A stretch of DNA of 64,000 nucleotides from Eleusine coracana subsp. coracana (GCA_032690845.1 CM064424.1:50481511-50545510); one strand, 5' to 3'. Numbered from the stretch's first letter, positions 1-11,113 are shown. Made by a program: numbers and translations. Notes: a model not told the origin generated them from the sequence alone.

Positions 1-480
1 AGACTCTTGTAATGTGTTGGCCCAAACAAGTCCATGTGCAAGAGCTCTAGAGGACGAGATGTATACATGAATGACTTGGTGGGATGTGAGGATGCAACTT
101 GTTTCCCTGCCTGACAAGCACTGCATAATTTATCCTTCTCAAAGGTCACATCCTTGATTCCTTCAACTAGATTCTTCTTGACAATATTCTTGAGCTGATT
201 CATTCCAACATGTGCTAGTCTTCTATGCCACCACCATCCCTTGGATGCCTTGGTGAATAGGCAAGTGCTTTGTGGCATATTACTTGACTGGAAGTCAGTG
301 ACATAGAAGTTCCCATGTCTCACTCCATGAAATACTAGCCCTCTCTTGACATTCTCAATTGTTGCACCATCCTCATCAAACATGCACTTGAAACCCATGT
401 CAGAAAGTTCACCAATAGATAGAAGGTTGAAGTTGAGGGTTCCACAAGGAAGACCTTGGAGAGATGGAGGTCATTTGTGA
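1..480 (-). pseudogene. Copia pol fragment: protease tail, integrase zinc finger, start of integrase core
   Basis: The minus-strand translation gives a GAG_pre-integrase type zinc finger, with WHRRLAHVGM supplying the histidines and LCSACQAGK the CxxC pair. About 20 residues further comes LLHMDLFGP, which contains the first catalytic aspartate of the integrase DDE core. The rest of integrase, reverse transcriptase and RNase H lie beyond the left edge. The frame differs from that of the protease signature upstream, so a frameshift near 450-480 separates them. The family role is processing and insertion of the retroelement cDNA. No intact product is expected from this copy. Confidence 0.85.
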
Positions 481-1123
481 TGGCCACCTTGCCCGAGCCT
501 CTAACTCTCCCTTTTGAGTTATCCCCAAAAGTCACCTTCTCACTCTCTTCATCTTCATCAATGGTGGTGAACATGGTTGGCTTTCTGATCATGTGTTGAG
601 TGCAGCCACTATCAAGAATCGAATGAGCGCCTCCACTCTTGTAGTTGACTCTAGTAGTAGTCGTAAGACAAGCACTAGAGGAAGAGGAGTTAGTATCCAA
701 AGCATTACTTGATTGAGTAGCACTAACCTCATGATGTCGAGCAATGAGACCATCCTCATAGATAGGAATTCTTGCAATGCCATCCAATAGTCTCCTCCTA
801 ATGGGATAGTGAGGAGCATGATATCTCCAATGTCCATGATCATCCCCCATGTGCACATTGTCAAGGTTGATGTAGTAATGGGGAGGATCATAGAGTCCAT
901 TGATGTGCTCAAGCACATGTCCCACTTGAGAGTGGAGCACAAGTATCATCTCCATTGCCCTCTCAATTGAGAGCTCGTGTCTCCTGTTAACTACCTCCTC
1001 AAGTAAGAAACCCCTCTCAGGAGTTGTGAATTGTTGGAGGAGCTTGTAAATCACTTCATGTGGTGCAATCTTCCGAAGTCCCCTGAAAGAGTTAATCCTA
1101 CATACAAGATCATATATGCTCAA
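335..1123 (-). pseudogene. Copia gag C-terminal/protease region, frameshifted
   Basis: A 262-codon frame holds the retropepsin active site in ILDSGCTQHM near residue 170, followed by the VTFGDNSKG segment that Copia proteases show after the active site. Upstream of it is a His/Tyr-rich stretch (about residues 75-130) that I do not recognise. The last ~30 residues are out of frame: the expected continuation into the integrase finger is in another frame from about 450 leftward. The frame overlaps the gag-like one at 1120-2127 by a few bases and is offset from it, so gag-pol continuity is broken here too. Confidence 0.75.
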
Positions 1124-2127
1124 TAGATTCTCACAATGTCAACATTAGGATTTCTCACAAATTCACCAAGTTCAAAGAGAAGATCATGTTGGTGAGCTTG
1201 ACGAAGATGCCAAAGATGATCTTGTGGAGGAGGGGGCAAAGGAGGTGGAGGCGCCGGAGCCGAAGCCGTAAGATTGATCATCTCAAATGATCGATCGAGC
1301 ATTGTTGTTGGTGCTCCCCCCACGCCAATGCTTGGTCCACCCAATATGCTTGGAGTAGTACTAGGAATGACACTTGAGGTAGAGCTTGATGAAGCACCCG
1401 ATGAGTGTATTGCTCCGAAGGGGTTGTAGAAGTCGTTGCAAGGCAATCTTGTGAAGGGATCAAAGAAGTTTGAGCTCGAAGCTACTTCTTTCCCTTTGCT
1501 TGAGGATGCTTCACGGTGTGTCTTGGATGTCCTCTTCCATGCCATGCTTGCGGCAATCTCCTCATCCTTGAAGACCAGCTCAATCACATCTTCTACGGAG
1601 AGACTCTTTTCCATGAGAAGGTCAAGTGTAACGTAGAATAGCTTGCTACTCGGAATCAAGGAGAGGATCTTCTCCACTATCATGATCTTGGGAAGTTTGA
1701 AAGAAGTTACCCCAATTCTGTCCACAATACCTCGCAAGCAAATAAGAGAGTCAAGTAAGTCCTCATTATCATTAGCATGAAAAGCAAAGAACTCCACAAC
1801 AATAGAACTACTAGCATGATCAATAGGAGAATCACAAACATCATCAATGCTAGTAGAGCAAGGAAGACCAAGAGACACATCATTATCAGTCATCACGTTA
1901 GGCATACTAGCAGAGCAACCTATCAAGTCATTGCTATAAGAGTCTAGGCACTCACTAGTACAAGACACATCCACGCAATCATCACAATCATCATACACAT
2001 GTTCATCGGTAAAGGTATTGGCAAAGTCCACAAGAGTATCCATCAACTCATCCGGAATCATGGCATTTAGGTAGCTTTTAAAGCGATCCTTCCATGAGCC
2101 ATGACCTGGCCCCGAATGGGATGACAT
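1120..2127 (-). pseudogene. gag-like ORF of the minus-strand Sirevirus
   Basis: This frame of 335 codons begins 69 bp inside the LTR boundary, directly after the primer site, which is the position of gag. Around residues 125-180 a segment (FKLPKIMIVEKILSLIPSS, then a LTIEE-like SLSVEDVIEL) resembles the helical core of Copia gag (UBN2 type). An N-terminal acidic, Cys/Ser-rich stretch and a C-terminal Pro-rich stretch (APAPPPPLPPPP) flank it. I see no CCHC zinc knuckle, which normally follows, so the nucleocapsid part is lost or out of frame. Gag would form the cytoplasmic virus-like particle. Confidence 0.55.
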
Positions 2128-2181
2128 CCTAACTCAATACGGTCACTACTCAAGGCGGTTAAGCCTTATGATGAGCACTTG

Positions 2182-2193
2182 GATCTGATACCA
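2182..2193 (-). promoter_or_regulatory. Primer binding site, tRNA-Met type
   Basis: The minus strand reads TGGTATCAGATC two bases after the LTR end TTTCA. This matches the usual plant initiator-Met primer site TGGTATCAGAGC except near the end. It fixes this LTR as a 5' LTR and sets the orientation of the element. Confidence 0.8.
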
Positions 2194-2195
2194 CT

Positions 2196-4096
2196 TGAAA
2201 GGACCGAGTGGCCGAGATGGGGGGCGGTGAATCGGGAACTCACACTATGTACCAAACTCGCCAATTACTAAAACCGACCACTCAAAACAACTCCTACACA
2301 ATCCTAGCGGTGATCACACTAGCAAGATAATGAACCTATGAAAGGAACAACAACCTAAGCATACACGTGGATCACACAAACGCAATACAACTCCTATGCA
2401 AGCTAGTTACCAAAGATACGCGGAAGCAAACAACTAGATAGCAAGGAGTTCTACTCAAGCAAAACTACTAGATCGACACGCATATAGAAAGCATACATGC
2501 ATGAGTAGCACAATACATACTATGGTGATCAATCAAGCCAAGCAACTCCTATACATGCTAGTGATCAAGTATGAAGGCCAAACACTACTAGCAAGTAAAG
2601 AAGCCTATTCATGCAATTCTACAAGGTAGTCAACTAGAGCGAGATAAGCACACAAGCATGAATATCACGGTATATAAATACGGAAGGTAATGCATCAAAG
2701 TAAGGAGTAGAGTAAGAGATGGCTCATGATTTTTCCCGAGGTCTCGGAAGGATGGCGCCTTCCCCTACTCCTTGTTGGACCACTCTTGCCGGAGTCCCGG
2801 TCCCTCCTGCCACCAAGTGGAGTTCTCGCCCACAAGCCCGCAATCACTCCTCGAGTGAAGACATGGTGTGCGTCACCGCTGCACAAAGCACAAGCTCTCC
2901 TCCCTCGAGAACTTGCCGAACTCCCCGAGCTGGCATGGGCACTCACTATTGATGCCCCTTCCAATAGCAGGCTCAAACCATGTACAAACTTGTGACGGCC
3001 TTCAATCACGATAGGCTCGATCACCGACACCTAACCAGTCTAGGTCTGACCATGGACCAAGATTAACAACCTAGATAACACCCTCAAGGACACCCTAGCC
3101 TTAGATGTGCAAGGTAGCTCCTTGTTACTCTCACTAGCACTCTCAAGATATCCAATATCCTCTCCTAGTGCTCTCCTCTTTTCCTCTTGGACCTTACCAA
3201 ATGCTCTCAGGTATTCCACTAGCCAAGACAGGTCTCCAAGACCCCAGCAACGAAGTTATATAGGCTCCCAACCTCAAACTAGCCGTTGCTCCATAAAATC
3301 AGCTTTCTAGGTCTCCAGACCGAACTGTCCGGTCACTGCAAACTGAGCTCCAATGGCTCTCTGCCCTGTGCTGAACTCCTGCTGACCGGATTGTTCGGTC
3401 ACTCGATTGGACCGTCCGGTCCACTTTCTCTCTCCATTCCAGGAAGGTCCGCAAATTGCAACCTCTCTGTCGTCCCTGCACTCCTACTGACCTAACCGTC
3501 CGGTCTATATGGAGTCTCCTACAGTCAGAGTCCTTGCTCCTCACGCTAAATCCTAGAAAACTCCACATAGTGACCGTACAGTCCGATCACCTCTGACCCC
3601 TCTGTCCGGTCACTATGTTCAGAAGCTAAAACTTGTTGTCCTCGCTTGACTTGGTTTCCCGGCTTCTCCGAATAGCTCCTTGGCTTCTCCACTGTCACCA
3701 AGTGCCTGTGATTTCACCGAGCAACCTTGCACATCACCGACTAGACATGACCTAAGAGAATGACCTAGACCCTTTTGATAGTCCGGTTTTTTCCTATAGA
3801 CTCAAAGCCCTAACAACTACTCAAGTGTTCCAAACACTTGCACTATAGCTTGTCCTCCACTTTGATTCATCTCCATCAACACTTGGACTCCATCAAGTTC
3901 ACAAGCCTCCATGCTTGCAGTCATTGTCATCAATCGCCAAGGACACCGTAGACAATCATCATAAGATAGAAAGGGTTTCCTACACGAACAACACTCGTGT
4001 AGATATTAGTCACATTTCATGTTTGTCATGCATCACCAAAACATCGTACCTTAGGGTGACCTTAATGGTTATGATCCTTACATCTTGATAATTGCA
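2196..4096 (-). repeat. 5' LTR of the minus-strand Sirevirus (outer end approximate)
   Basis: Read on the minus strand, this segment is collinear over most of its length with the plus-strand LTR at 9667-11113, including runs around the phrases 'ggaggcttgtgaacttgatg' and 'gtcatgtctagtcggtgatg'. The inner end TTTCA is fixed by the primer site. The outer end is placed by alignment only. Between about 3310 and 3610 it carries several copies of a palindrome-like motif of the form GACCGTCCGGTC. Open frames inside it (for example near 2700-3030) are not genes. Confidence 0.75.
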
Positions 4097-4239
4097 ATGT
4101 GTTTTTTCTTCTCTTGCATTGCATGGTAATTAAGACTCCTTTATGACTAGTATGCTTTGCATCCATGCATGTGTAACTAACTAAAAGAAAAACACATAAA
4201 AATTAGTCAATGTCTAACCCATCCAAGATAGCTATAAGT
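4097..4239. other. AT-rich spacer ending in the TRIM target duplication
   Basis: No coding or structural signal was seen. The last five bases, 4235-4239 (TAAGT), are the left target-site duplication of the TRIM. Confidence 0.6.
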
Positions 4240-4569
4240 TGATACATCTGGCCCAGATGGGGTGGAACGAAGCCCGACACACCAATCTGGATTCCCTGAA
4301 TCCCGCAATCTTAGCATCGCAACTCCTGCCGAAAGCCCGACACACCGACCCGATTCTAGGTCCACGACCTGAATCCGCAATCTTAGCACCGCAACTCTGA
4401 CGCCCCCACTCAGGGAAAGGCCCAATCTCCCTAAAAGACTAGTCTGATAGGAGAAGGGTGAATCTCCCTTTTAAGGTGGCTTCCACCTCCCAAGCTAAGC
4501 AAGGTGGGATTATTCAAAGGCTCACACGGTCGCCGCCCTAGCGGGTAGTAGTGGAGGATGTCCTCATCA
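4240..4569 (-). repeat. TRIM 3' LTR
   Basis: In element orientation this is the downstream LTR, preceded by the polypurine tract. It contains two internal near-repeats around the phrase 'gcccgacacacc' and a stretch with the look of a coding remnant. It is nearly identical to the other LTR. Confidence 0.93.
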
Positions 4570-4608
4570 TTCTCCCCTTCTTAACAAGGGCCCAGCTCTG
4601 ATACCAAA
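4570..4608 (-). promoter_or_regulatory. TRIM internal domain: primer site plus polypurine tract only
   Basis: These thirty-nine bases separate the LTRs. The minus strand shows TTTGGTATCAGAGCTGGG at the 5' end and AAGAAGGGGAGAA at the 3' end. These are the two priming sites for minus- and plus-strand cDNA synthesis, and there is no other content. Confidence 0.93.
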
Positions 4609-4938
4609 TGATACATCTGGCCCAGATGGGGTGGAACAAAGCCCGACACACCGATCTGGATTCCCTGAATCCCGCAATCTTAGCATCGCAACTCCTGCCG
4701 AAAGCCCGACACACCGACCCGATTCTAGGTCCACGACCTGAATCCGCAGTCTTAGCACCGCAACTCTGACGCCCCCACTCAGGGAAAGGCCCAATCTCCC
4801 TAAAAGACTAGTCTGATAGGAGAAGGGTGAATCTCCCTTTTAAGGTGGCTTCCACCTCCTAATCTAAGCAAGGTGGGATTATTCAAAGGCTCACACGGTC
4901 GCCGCCCTAGCGGGTAGTAGTGGAGGATGTCCTCATCA
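4609..4938 (-). repeat. TRIM 5' LTR
   Basis: This is the upstream LTR in element orientation, followed at once by the primer site. Its outer flank is the right copy of the TAAGT duplication. Confidence 0.93.
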
Positions 4939-4943
4939 TAAGT

Positions 4944-5716
4944 AAGGGGGAGTGCTTGAGATGGTGGTTTGACTTCTCTCAAGGCAAGGGCATGGCTTAT
5001 AGTGAGTAAGCTTGGGATGGGTTCAAACTTGACATTGTTAGGTTTCCTTTGTGTCTTGTTCTTTAACATTGCTTGCATTCATATGGCATGTTTACGGAAA
5101 CACAAAGGAGGCTTGTCATACTTGGAGATACTTGTGCCTCATGCTCTATATGAGATTACATCTCCATAAGTGTGACCAAAGGAAAGGATTGTGCTTCATG
5201 CCCATTGAGCAAGCTCTTATGAACACCGAGGTTAAATCTACTCGCGCGGTTCATGGACTAAGGCTCATATATACCCCTTTGGTTCTTAATTGCCTTGGTT
5301 CTTATTTGCTCAATCTTCCATTTGGCATTTGTGAAAATTATAAGGCCATAGAGTGCCACTATTTGAAAATGAGTGTTTGAGAGTTCCTTCTATATTTCAA
5401 GTGCGGTGTTTGTTTGTGTGTTTAGCGAGGGCACTCGAAAAATAGAGAACTTCCTTGATTCAACAGAATAATGGAAGTGACCGTACAGTCTGGTCATTAG
5501 ACCGTATGGTCCAGTCTGTACAACGATGCACAACCACTTCGGGATGTGGAAATAGAGACCGTACTATATGCTTTGTAAAGACCGTACAGCTGGTCTACAT
5601 GTTGTTCTTTTCACCCAGAATCTAGGTTTCCAAAATTCCTAATGTGACCGGACAGTACGGTGATATGAGCAGACCGTCCGGTCACCTCATTTGATCGTGC
5701 CATCCTCTTTCAGATC
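4944..5716. other. Non-coding region with palindromic motif cluster
   Basis: No gene was recognised. From about 5475 to 5690 there are at least five copies of a motif of the form GACCG(T/G)(A/C)C(A/G)GT(C/A)CGGTC, for example GACCGTCCGGTCACC near the end. The same motif family occurs inside both Sirevirus LTRs of this window. Short open frames in this stretch have no recognisable domain. Confidence 0.5.
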
Positions 5717-6660
5717 TTGATCGTCGATCGGGTCCTTGTCGATCTCGAAAGTTCATGGATTGTTGACCTAGGTCAAATCCCCTTAGGATTCTACTCTGTT
5801 CCACTCGATCAAAGCCAAATTCGTGCTCCCGACGCCGCCGTACTCGCCTCGCCGTCGCGCACCTCCACCGCCGTCACCTCTTTCGCTGAGTCGAGCAGTG
5901 CTGCCACCTCGCCCCTTCACAATCGACGAGCCACTGCGCTGCACCCTCCCTCTCCCCCGTGCACCTGCCTCCGCTCTAGAGTCACCGAGTGCACGTTGCG
6001 TGCCCTCACCGCTGCACACCCGCGCCACTGATGCCTTGCCCCTTCGCCCCTGTGCACCACCTCCAGCACCGCCACCGACGACCCTGCACATGCGCACTGC
6101 CCTAGAGCTGAGCTCTACCTCCACTGATCGTTAGGGCAAGGATTCTCCCTCCTTCCTCTAATCTTCATTGCCGGCAAGCAAAGTCTCACCTTTTAGGTGA
6201 TCGGTTGTGAGTTCTTCTCCATTTTTGGCTTTGAGTCTCTCAGGGTATTGTACTAATTCTTCCTTTCATCAAGATATGCCCTAATTAGCGAGCACTTTCC
6301 TTAATTGATGCAATTTGGATTAACTGCCATGTTTAGTTGCATTAATTAGGAATTTTGGCTCAACCTAGTCTGCAATTAATTCATTGCTCTAATTGCATGT
6401 CTAGGGTTTGTCTCCTGTCTAGTCTACTGTTAGATGTCATTGCCATTATTTGACTGTACACAAGATGGCTCGCACCAGCCACATATAGTCGATGATCACT
6501 GCTATTATTTTGTATAATTGTCTAGTGATCATCTCCTTCATTCGGTGCTAGGATTTCCATTGCGCATTCTTTCCTAGCGGTGCTTTGCTTGTAGATGTAT
6601 TAGGACTCTATGCTTATCACATCTACACCTATGTGCGTGCAGTGACAGCAGAGCAGTCAG
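5717..6660 (+). other. GC-rich leader and possible intron before the accessory frame
   Basis: About 5815-6130 is very GC-rich and open in several frames, as plant 5' untranslated leaders often are. It is followed by AT-rich sequence to 6655 that looks like a plant intron or leader, ending 'cagtgacagcagagcag' just before the ATG at 6661. I infer a leader, perhaps spliced, for the accessory frame. No TATA box or splice pair is clear enough to call. Confidence 0.35.
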
Positions 6661-9042
6661 ATGGTAGGATTAGGACAGGACAAGGGAAAGGGGAAGATGC
6701 CTGAGAAGCCTAAGACCATGAAGAGACCGAGACTGTATCCAGAGTCAGAGAGAGCCAGGAGAGTGGCTAGGCACCAGGATGCCATGGAGCAGTCACTGAG
6801 GACTCCAGGGACATGACTGATCTTAGAGCAGCCCTGTGAGACACAGAGCTTGAGGAGGAGCACCAGGCAGAGGACTGCACCTCTAGTAGTCATTATTGTG
6901 TGACCACCATGGCCACAGCGTACTCCAGTTTCCCGACAGGGGAGATCTTCAAGAACTGTGGATCTGGGATCCTCCAGGCAGCAGGAGGAGGCGTCTGAGG
7001 AGGAGCAGACTACAAAGGAGGAGACCTCAGAGTCTGAGGATCTTGTAGAGGAGGACGCTGAGGAGTCAGAGGAGGAGGCAGAGCAGACTGTTCCCTAGAG
7101 GACAGCTCACCGGGCAGGAGACCCGAGGTGCACCTATACGGTGTGCACTAGGAGGCTGCAGAGACTTGTTCAGGCAGCCGGAGAGCCGAATATCCTTAAG
7201 GTTCCTACAATGGACCTTAAGGTGCTTTGGTTCATGCCTTTTGAGTAGTGGGTCCCAGTCGCCAGAGACCCCGCTGCTGGAGAGAGGTACTGGATAGTTC
7301 TCTAGAGGAGGATTGGAGAGGACCTGAGACGTTGTGTGACCTTCAGGACGAGAGACAAGGTGCTTGTACCATAGCAATACAGCACCTACCAGGCCATGAG
7401 GAGGGCCACAGGCACAGACATGGAGCAGTACTTCACATACTTGTCAGGGCTAGCAGAGCTAGTTACTGCTCCACACAGATTCAGAGAGGACGTGGTCCTC
7501 GAGTTCTACGCGATGCTGTGGGTTGCCAGAGACCGCTCAGAGATCTGGTTCATGTTCAGAGGGCAGCCACACCATGTCACCAGGGAGGACCTGATCTCCC
7601 ACCTAGGACTCCTGGCTTCAGACTTCCAGCTTTACAGGAGTGCCTACAATACACTGGAGCCACCTCGCAGACCTCAGGGAGGGAAGCTGCCTTCAAAAGA
7701 CTTAGTGTCGATTGCTTTCCCACCACCGCACACTCTAGGTTTTAAGAGAGGCCCTGCAAGACTCACTACAGAGGACAAGGTGGTGAGAGCGATAGTCACC
7801 AGGACTCTCATACCCAGGTCTGTCTACAGAGAGGCGTTCACACTCTTACACCAACGGGCTGTAGCAGCCATTCTGAGGAGGCAGACTTTCAACTTGGCGG
7901 ACCTTCTCATTGGACAGATGGAGGAGGTTATCTCTGAGAGGGTTGGAGGACGTCACATGGTCTACGGTCCATATATCTTCTATCTCTTGAGGAGGATGGG
8001 CCTAGTGACGGAGGAGTAGTACGAGGCTTTCCCTGAGGTGACCACCAGCTACGCACCTCGAGCCCCTAGGGGATCACAGTCTACCTGCAGCCAGCACATA
8101 GGAGAGGAGGAGCATGAGTCACTGGTACTTCACGAGCAGGCATCTCAACCAGATTCGGTGATTCCCGAGTCAGCTAATACAGGGGCACCTACCCAGCCGA
8201 CAGGTTCGTAGTCTGAGGACACTGTCACTATGACAGCACTTGCAGGACGGCTAGGAGAGTTTATTTAGAGTATCTCAAAGGACAGACGTCAGATGATGGA
8301 AGTCATCAGGAGCCAGGCAAAGATTCAGAGGCAGCAGTCTGCACTTCTTACAACTCTGATGACTCAGATGAAGGAGTTGACCCAGAGGCAGGCCGGTCAG
8401 TAGCCAGGATCTTTAGTGTTCCCTCAGTACCAGCAGCTACCAACTCAGCCTGAACCCTTCACAGCTTTGATTACAGCTCAGTCCAGTGGATTGTCACTTT
8501 CAGGGGTCTTATCAACAGGGGGAGCAGGACAGTCTCTCTCTTCAGCACAGCGCTCCCCTGTGTCAGCTTTCTCTATGTCTGCGCTACTCGTCTCACCGTC
8601 ACACTCCTCTAGCTCGTAGATGGCAGGACACTCCAGCTCATAGCACTTACCAGTTAGGAGCCTGTTTTCAGACATCATGCACACTACTCGTGTAGACTCC
8701 CAGACCACCCCAGAGATAGCTACAACTTCAGCTCCACCTCTTACTTCCACTGTTACCACTCTTACTCCTCAGACAACAGAGAATCTTGTCCGTGGAGGCT
8801 TCTCTCAGTAGGTCATGATAGACCTCTTACTACTCCAGAATTCAGCCCAGGAGACTGCCACGGTCACTCTAGCAGCACAGGACAGTCGGTTTGAGTCGCC
8901 TGTAGACCTTGGATTCTTTGAGCAGCTGGATGCTCTGGTGGCACAGGCTCAGGGAGCACAACAGGATCCACCTAAGGAGCTGCCCAGATCAGAGCCTACA
9001 GAGGACATCGCTGCACCACTTCCTTCAACCCCGAGTGCTTAG
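6661..9042 (+). pseudogene. Sirevirus accessory (env-like position) ORF, 794 codons, decayed only by point stops
   Basis: From the ATG at 6661 to the TAG at 9040 one reading frame persists with no frameshift. It is interrupted by thirteen in-frame stops: TGA at 6814 and 6901, and TAG at 7096, 7246, 7303, 7372, 8017, 8209, 8266, 8401, 8617, 8641 and 8809. The N-terminus is basic, an acidic Glu/Ser-rich stretch follows (about residues 105-145), then a globular part (residues 180-450, with VVLEFYAMLW and REDLISHLGL), then a Gln/Ser/Thr-rich tail. The globular pattern EFYA...G...(I/V)T.E.I...LGL recalls the 'putative plant transposon protein' family found in accessory frames of plant Gypsy and Copia elements. 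That assignment is by eye. The position between pol and the 3' LTR is where env-like frames occur. Function unknown. Confidence 0.6.
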
Positions 9043-9666
9043 ATGTTCATCTTTTCCACTTTTTGGTGCTTGTTGCCAAAGGAGGAGAAGATAATAGGTC
9101 TAGGGGGAGTGGGAGTGTGATCTTGTTGTGATCGAGAGTAGCTTGTATCTAGGGGAAGCTACGAGGTTTTGGGAGATAGATCTTTTGGTTCTTATTTTTG
9201 AGGAGTTATTCGATGTTCGTGGTTTGTGATGAGTCATGGATTTCATTCTCTGGTGTTTGACTCATTTTGATCTCACTTGGTTCATTTCTTGTTCATATGC
9301 AGTGCTTGTATTTATTAATCATCTTGTATGACTGTGTATGATATCATGATGATGAGTGCTTGTTCTTAATTCCTATGCTTTGTCATGCTAACTTGTTGCA
9401 TCTCATCACTTATGCCTTGCATTGCTAGTTTTTATGCTTTCATTCAAGATATTGCCATGACATGCCTGCATTTTTATCTAGAGTTTGCTCTTCACTCTTT
9501 TCCTTGTATCTCTAGATGATGCTTGAGTGAGTAGGACCTTATGTGTTTCTCTTATATGTTGTTATGGTTCCTCTCGATCTTTGTGTAGCTTGTTTAGCCC
9601 TGTTGGTTATTAATTGAAGCTTTTGATTAAGTAGTGGTTGTCATCAATCACCAAAAAGGGGGAGAT
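9043..9666 (+). other. 3' untranslated region and polypurine tract of the Sirevirus-like element
   Basis: This is T-rich, non-coding sequence. It ends in AAAAAGGGGGAGA (about 9653-9665), a typical Copia polypurine tract one base before the LTR start TGTGGGCATT. Confidence 0.75.
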
Positions 9667-11113
9667 TGTGGGCATTCTTTCCTAATTAATTGATGATTGG
9701 ATCCCCGAGGTATGGATGTTTTGGTGATAAATGAGAACTATGAAATTGTGGGCTAATATCTACACGAGTGTTGCCTATGTAGGAATCATCTCTTAACGTT
9801 ATTATAAATCATATGGATGATGGTTGCCTTGGCGATGGATGACAATGACCACAAGTATGGAGGCTTGTGAACTTGATGGAGTCCAAGGGTTGATGGAGAT
9901 GGATCAAAGTGGAGAACAAGCTATGGTGTGAGTGTTTGGAACACTTGAGTAGTTGTTAGGGCTTTCAGTACATAGGAAAAACCGGACTATCAAGGGGGTC
10001 TAGGTCATTGTCTTAGGTCATGTCTAGTCGGTGATGTGCAAGGTTGCTCAGTGAAATTACAGGCACTAGGTGATAATGGAGAATCCAAGGAGCTGTTTGG
10101 AGAAGCCGGGACATGAAGTCAAGAGAGGACGACAAGTTTCAGCTTCTAGACATAGAGACCGGACAGAGGGGTCAGTGGAGACCGGACTGTACGGTCACTA
10201 TGTGGAGTTGTCCAGGACTTAGCGCGAGGAGCAGGAGACTCCGTACAAACCTGACGGTCCGGTCTGCTCACCGGATGGTCTGGTCAGTTGGAGTGCAGGA
10301 ACGACATAGAGGGTGCATTTTGCGGAGGCTCCTGGAATAGAGAGAGAAAGTGGATCGGATGATTCGGTCCAGTGACCGGACAGTACGGTCAGTACAGGAA
10401 ATTGCCAGGACAGAGAAGCCAATGGTTCTGGGAACCGTTATCAGAGTGACTGGAGGTTCGGTCAGGCAGTGACCGAACAGTCTGGTCTGGATGTCCAGAA
10501 CGGCAATTTTGTGGAGCAACAACTAGTTTGAGGTTGGGAGCCTATATAACTTTGTTGTTGGGGTCATTGGAGACCTCTCTTGGCCAGTGGAATACCTAAG
10601 AGCATTTGGTAAGGTCCAAGAGGAAAAGAGGAGAGCACTAGGAGGAGATATTGCATATCTTGAGAGTGCTAGAGAAGAGCTTGTGCTTTGTGCAGCGGTG
10701 ATGCACGCCATGTCTTCACTCTAGGAGTGATTGGGGGCTCGTGGGCGAGAACTCCACTTGGTGGCGGGAGGGACCGGGACTCTGGTGGGAGTGGTCCAAC
10801 AAGGACTAGGGGAAGGCGCCATCCTTCCGAGACGTCGGGAAAAAATAATGAGCATTACTTGACCCTCTCTTTACTATTCCGCAATTGTGTGCTCTAGTGA
10901 GTAGGGTGACTTGTGGCTTACGTACGCTAGTGCAATTGGCTCCCGCACCTTATCTTATCATGTACACTAGCATGTGTAGGGTCTTGGCCTACTAGAATTG
11001 CTTAGATTTCCTTATCTTGTTAGACTCAGGTAGTGGAACTTGAAGTAATTGGATTCGTGAGCGGCTTACTGATTCACCCCCCCCCCCCTCTCGGTACGCC
11101 TTTGGTCCTTACA
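9667..11113 (+). repeat. 3' LTR of the plus-strand Sirevirus-like element
   Basis: It starts TGTGGGCATT after the polypurine tract and ends CCTTACA, and is 1447 bp long. It is collinear with the inverted LTR at 2196-4096, at roughly 80 percent by eye. Between 10150 and 10490 it carries about seven copies of the GACCGGACGGTC-like palindromic motif. A run of twelve C lies at 11077-11088 close to the 3' end. Confidence 0.8.

Larger units (their letters stand above)
1..4096 (-). mobile_element. Ty1/Copia retrotransposon, Sirevirus lineage, 5' half
   Basis: Read on the minus strand this is LTR, primer site, gag-like region, protease, then the zinc finger and first residues of integrase, which run off the left edge. 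The order protease before integrase and the protease signature DSGCTQHM are diagnostic of Copia. The long LTR and the integrase finger sequence LCSACQAGKQ point to the Sirevirus lineage. The element is broken by at least two frame changes. Its LTR is related to, but clearly different from, the LTR at 9667-11113, so these are probably two elements in opposite orientation and not one pair. Confidence 0.85.
4240..4938 (-). mobile_element. TRIM (miniature LTR retrotransposon), complete, 699 bp
   Basis: Two 330-bp direct repeats (4240-4569 and 4609-4938) surround just 39 bp. On the minus strand each repeat begins TGATGAGGACATCC and ends GATGTATCA. The 39 bp contain a tRNA-Met primer site (TGGTATCAGAGC, 4595-4606) directly after the 5' LTR and a polypurine tract (AAGAAGGGGAGAA, 4570-4582) directly before the 3' LTR, with about 14 bp between. 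The element is flanked by perfect five-base duplications TAAGT (4235-4239 and 4939-4943). The LTRs differ at about five positions by eye. It has no coding capacity and must be moved by proteins from another element. Confidence 0.95.
4944..11113 (+). mobile_element. 3' half of a plus-strand Sirevirus-like element
   Basis: A long accessory frame (6661-9042), a polypurine tract (about 9655-9665) and an LTR (9667-11113) follow each other on the plus strand, as in the 3' half of Sireviruses that carry an extra frame after pol. No gag or pol is present. The left boundary is not defined. The duplication around the TRIM shows only that the TRIM inserted into continuous DNA here. Confidence 0.6.

Noticed and set aside
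2695..3030. Open frames on both strands in the Sirevirus LTR
   Set aside because: They lie wholly in LTR sequence shared with 9667-11113 and show no domain.
4207..4794. Two nearly identical short minus-strand frames
   Set aside because: They are the same segment of the two TRIM LTRs, repeated because the LTR is repeated.
5717..6134. Overlapping Pro/Ser/Arg-rich frames on both strands
   Set aside because: High GC content keeps several frames open; there is no domain and no consistent start. Treated as leader.
6661..9042. TAG read as a sense codon (reassigned code or programmed readthrough)
   Set aside because: TGA stops and frameshifts also occur across the window, and uninterrupted frames end normally. 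Decay by C to T change is simpler.
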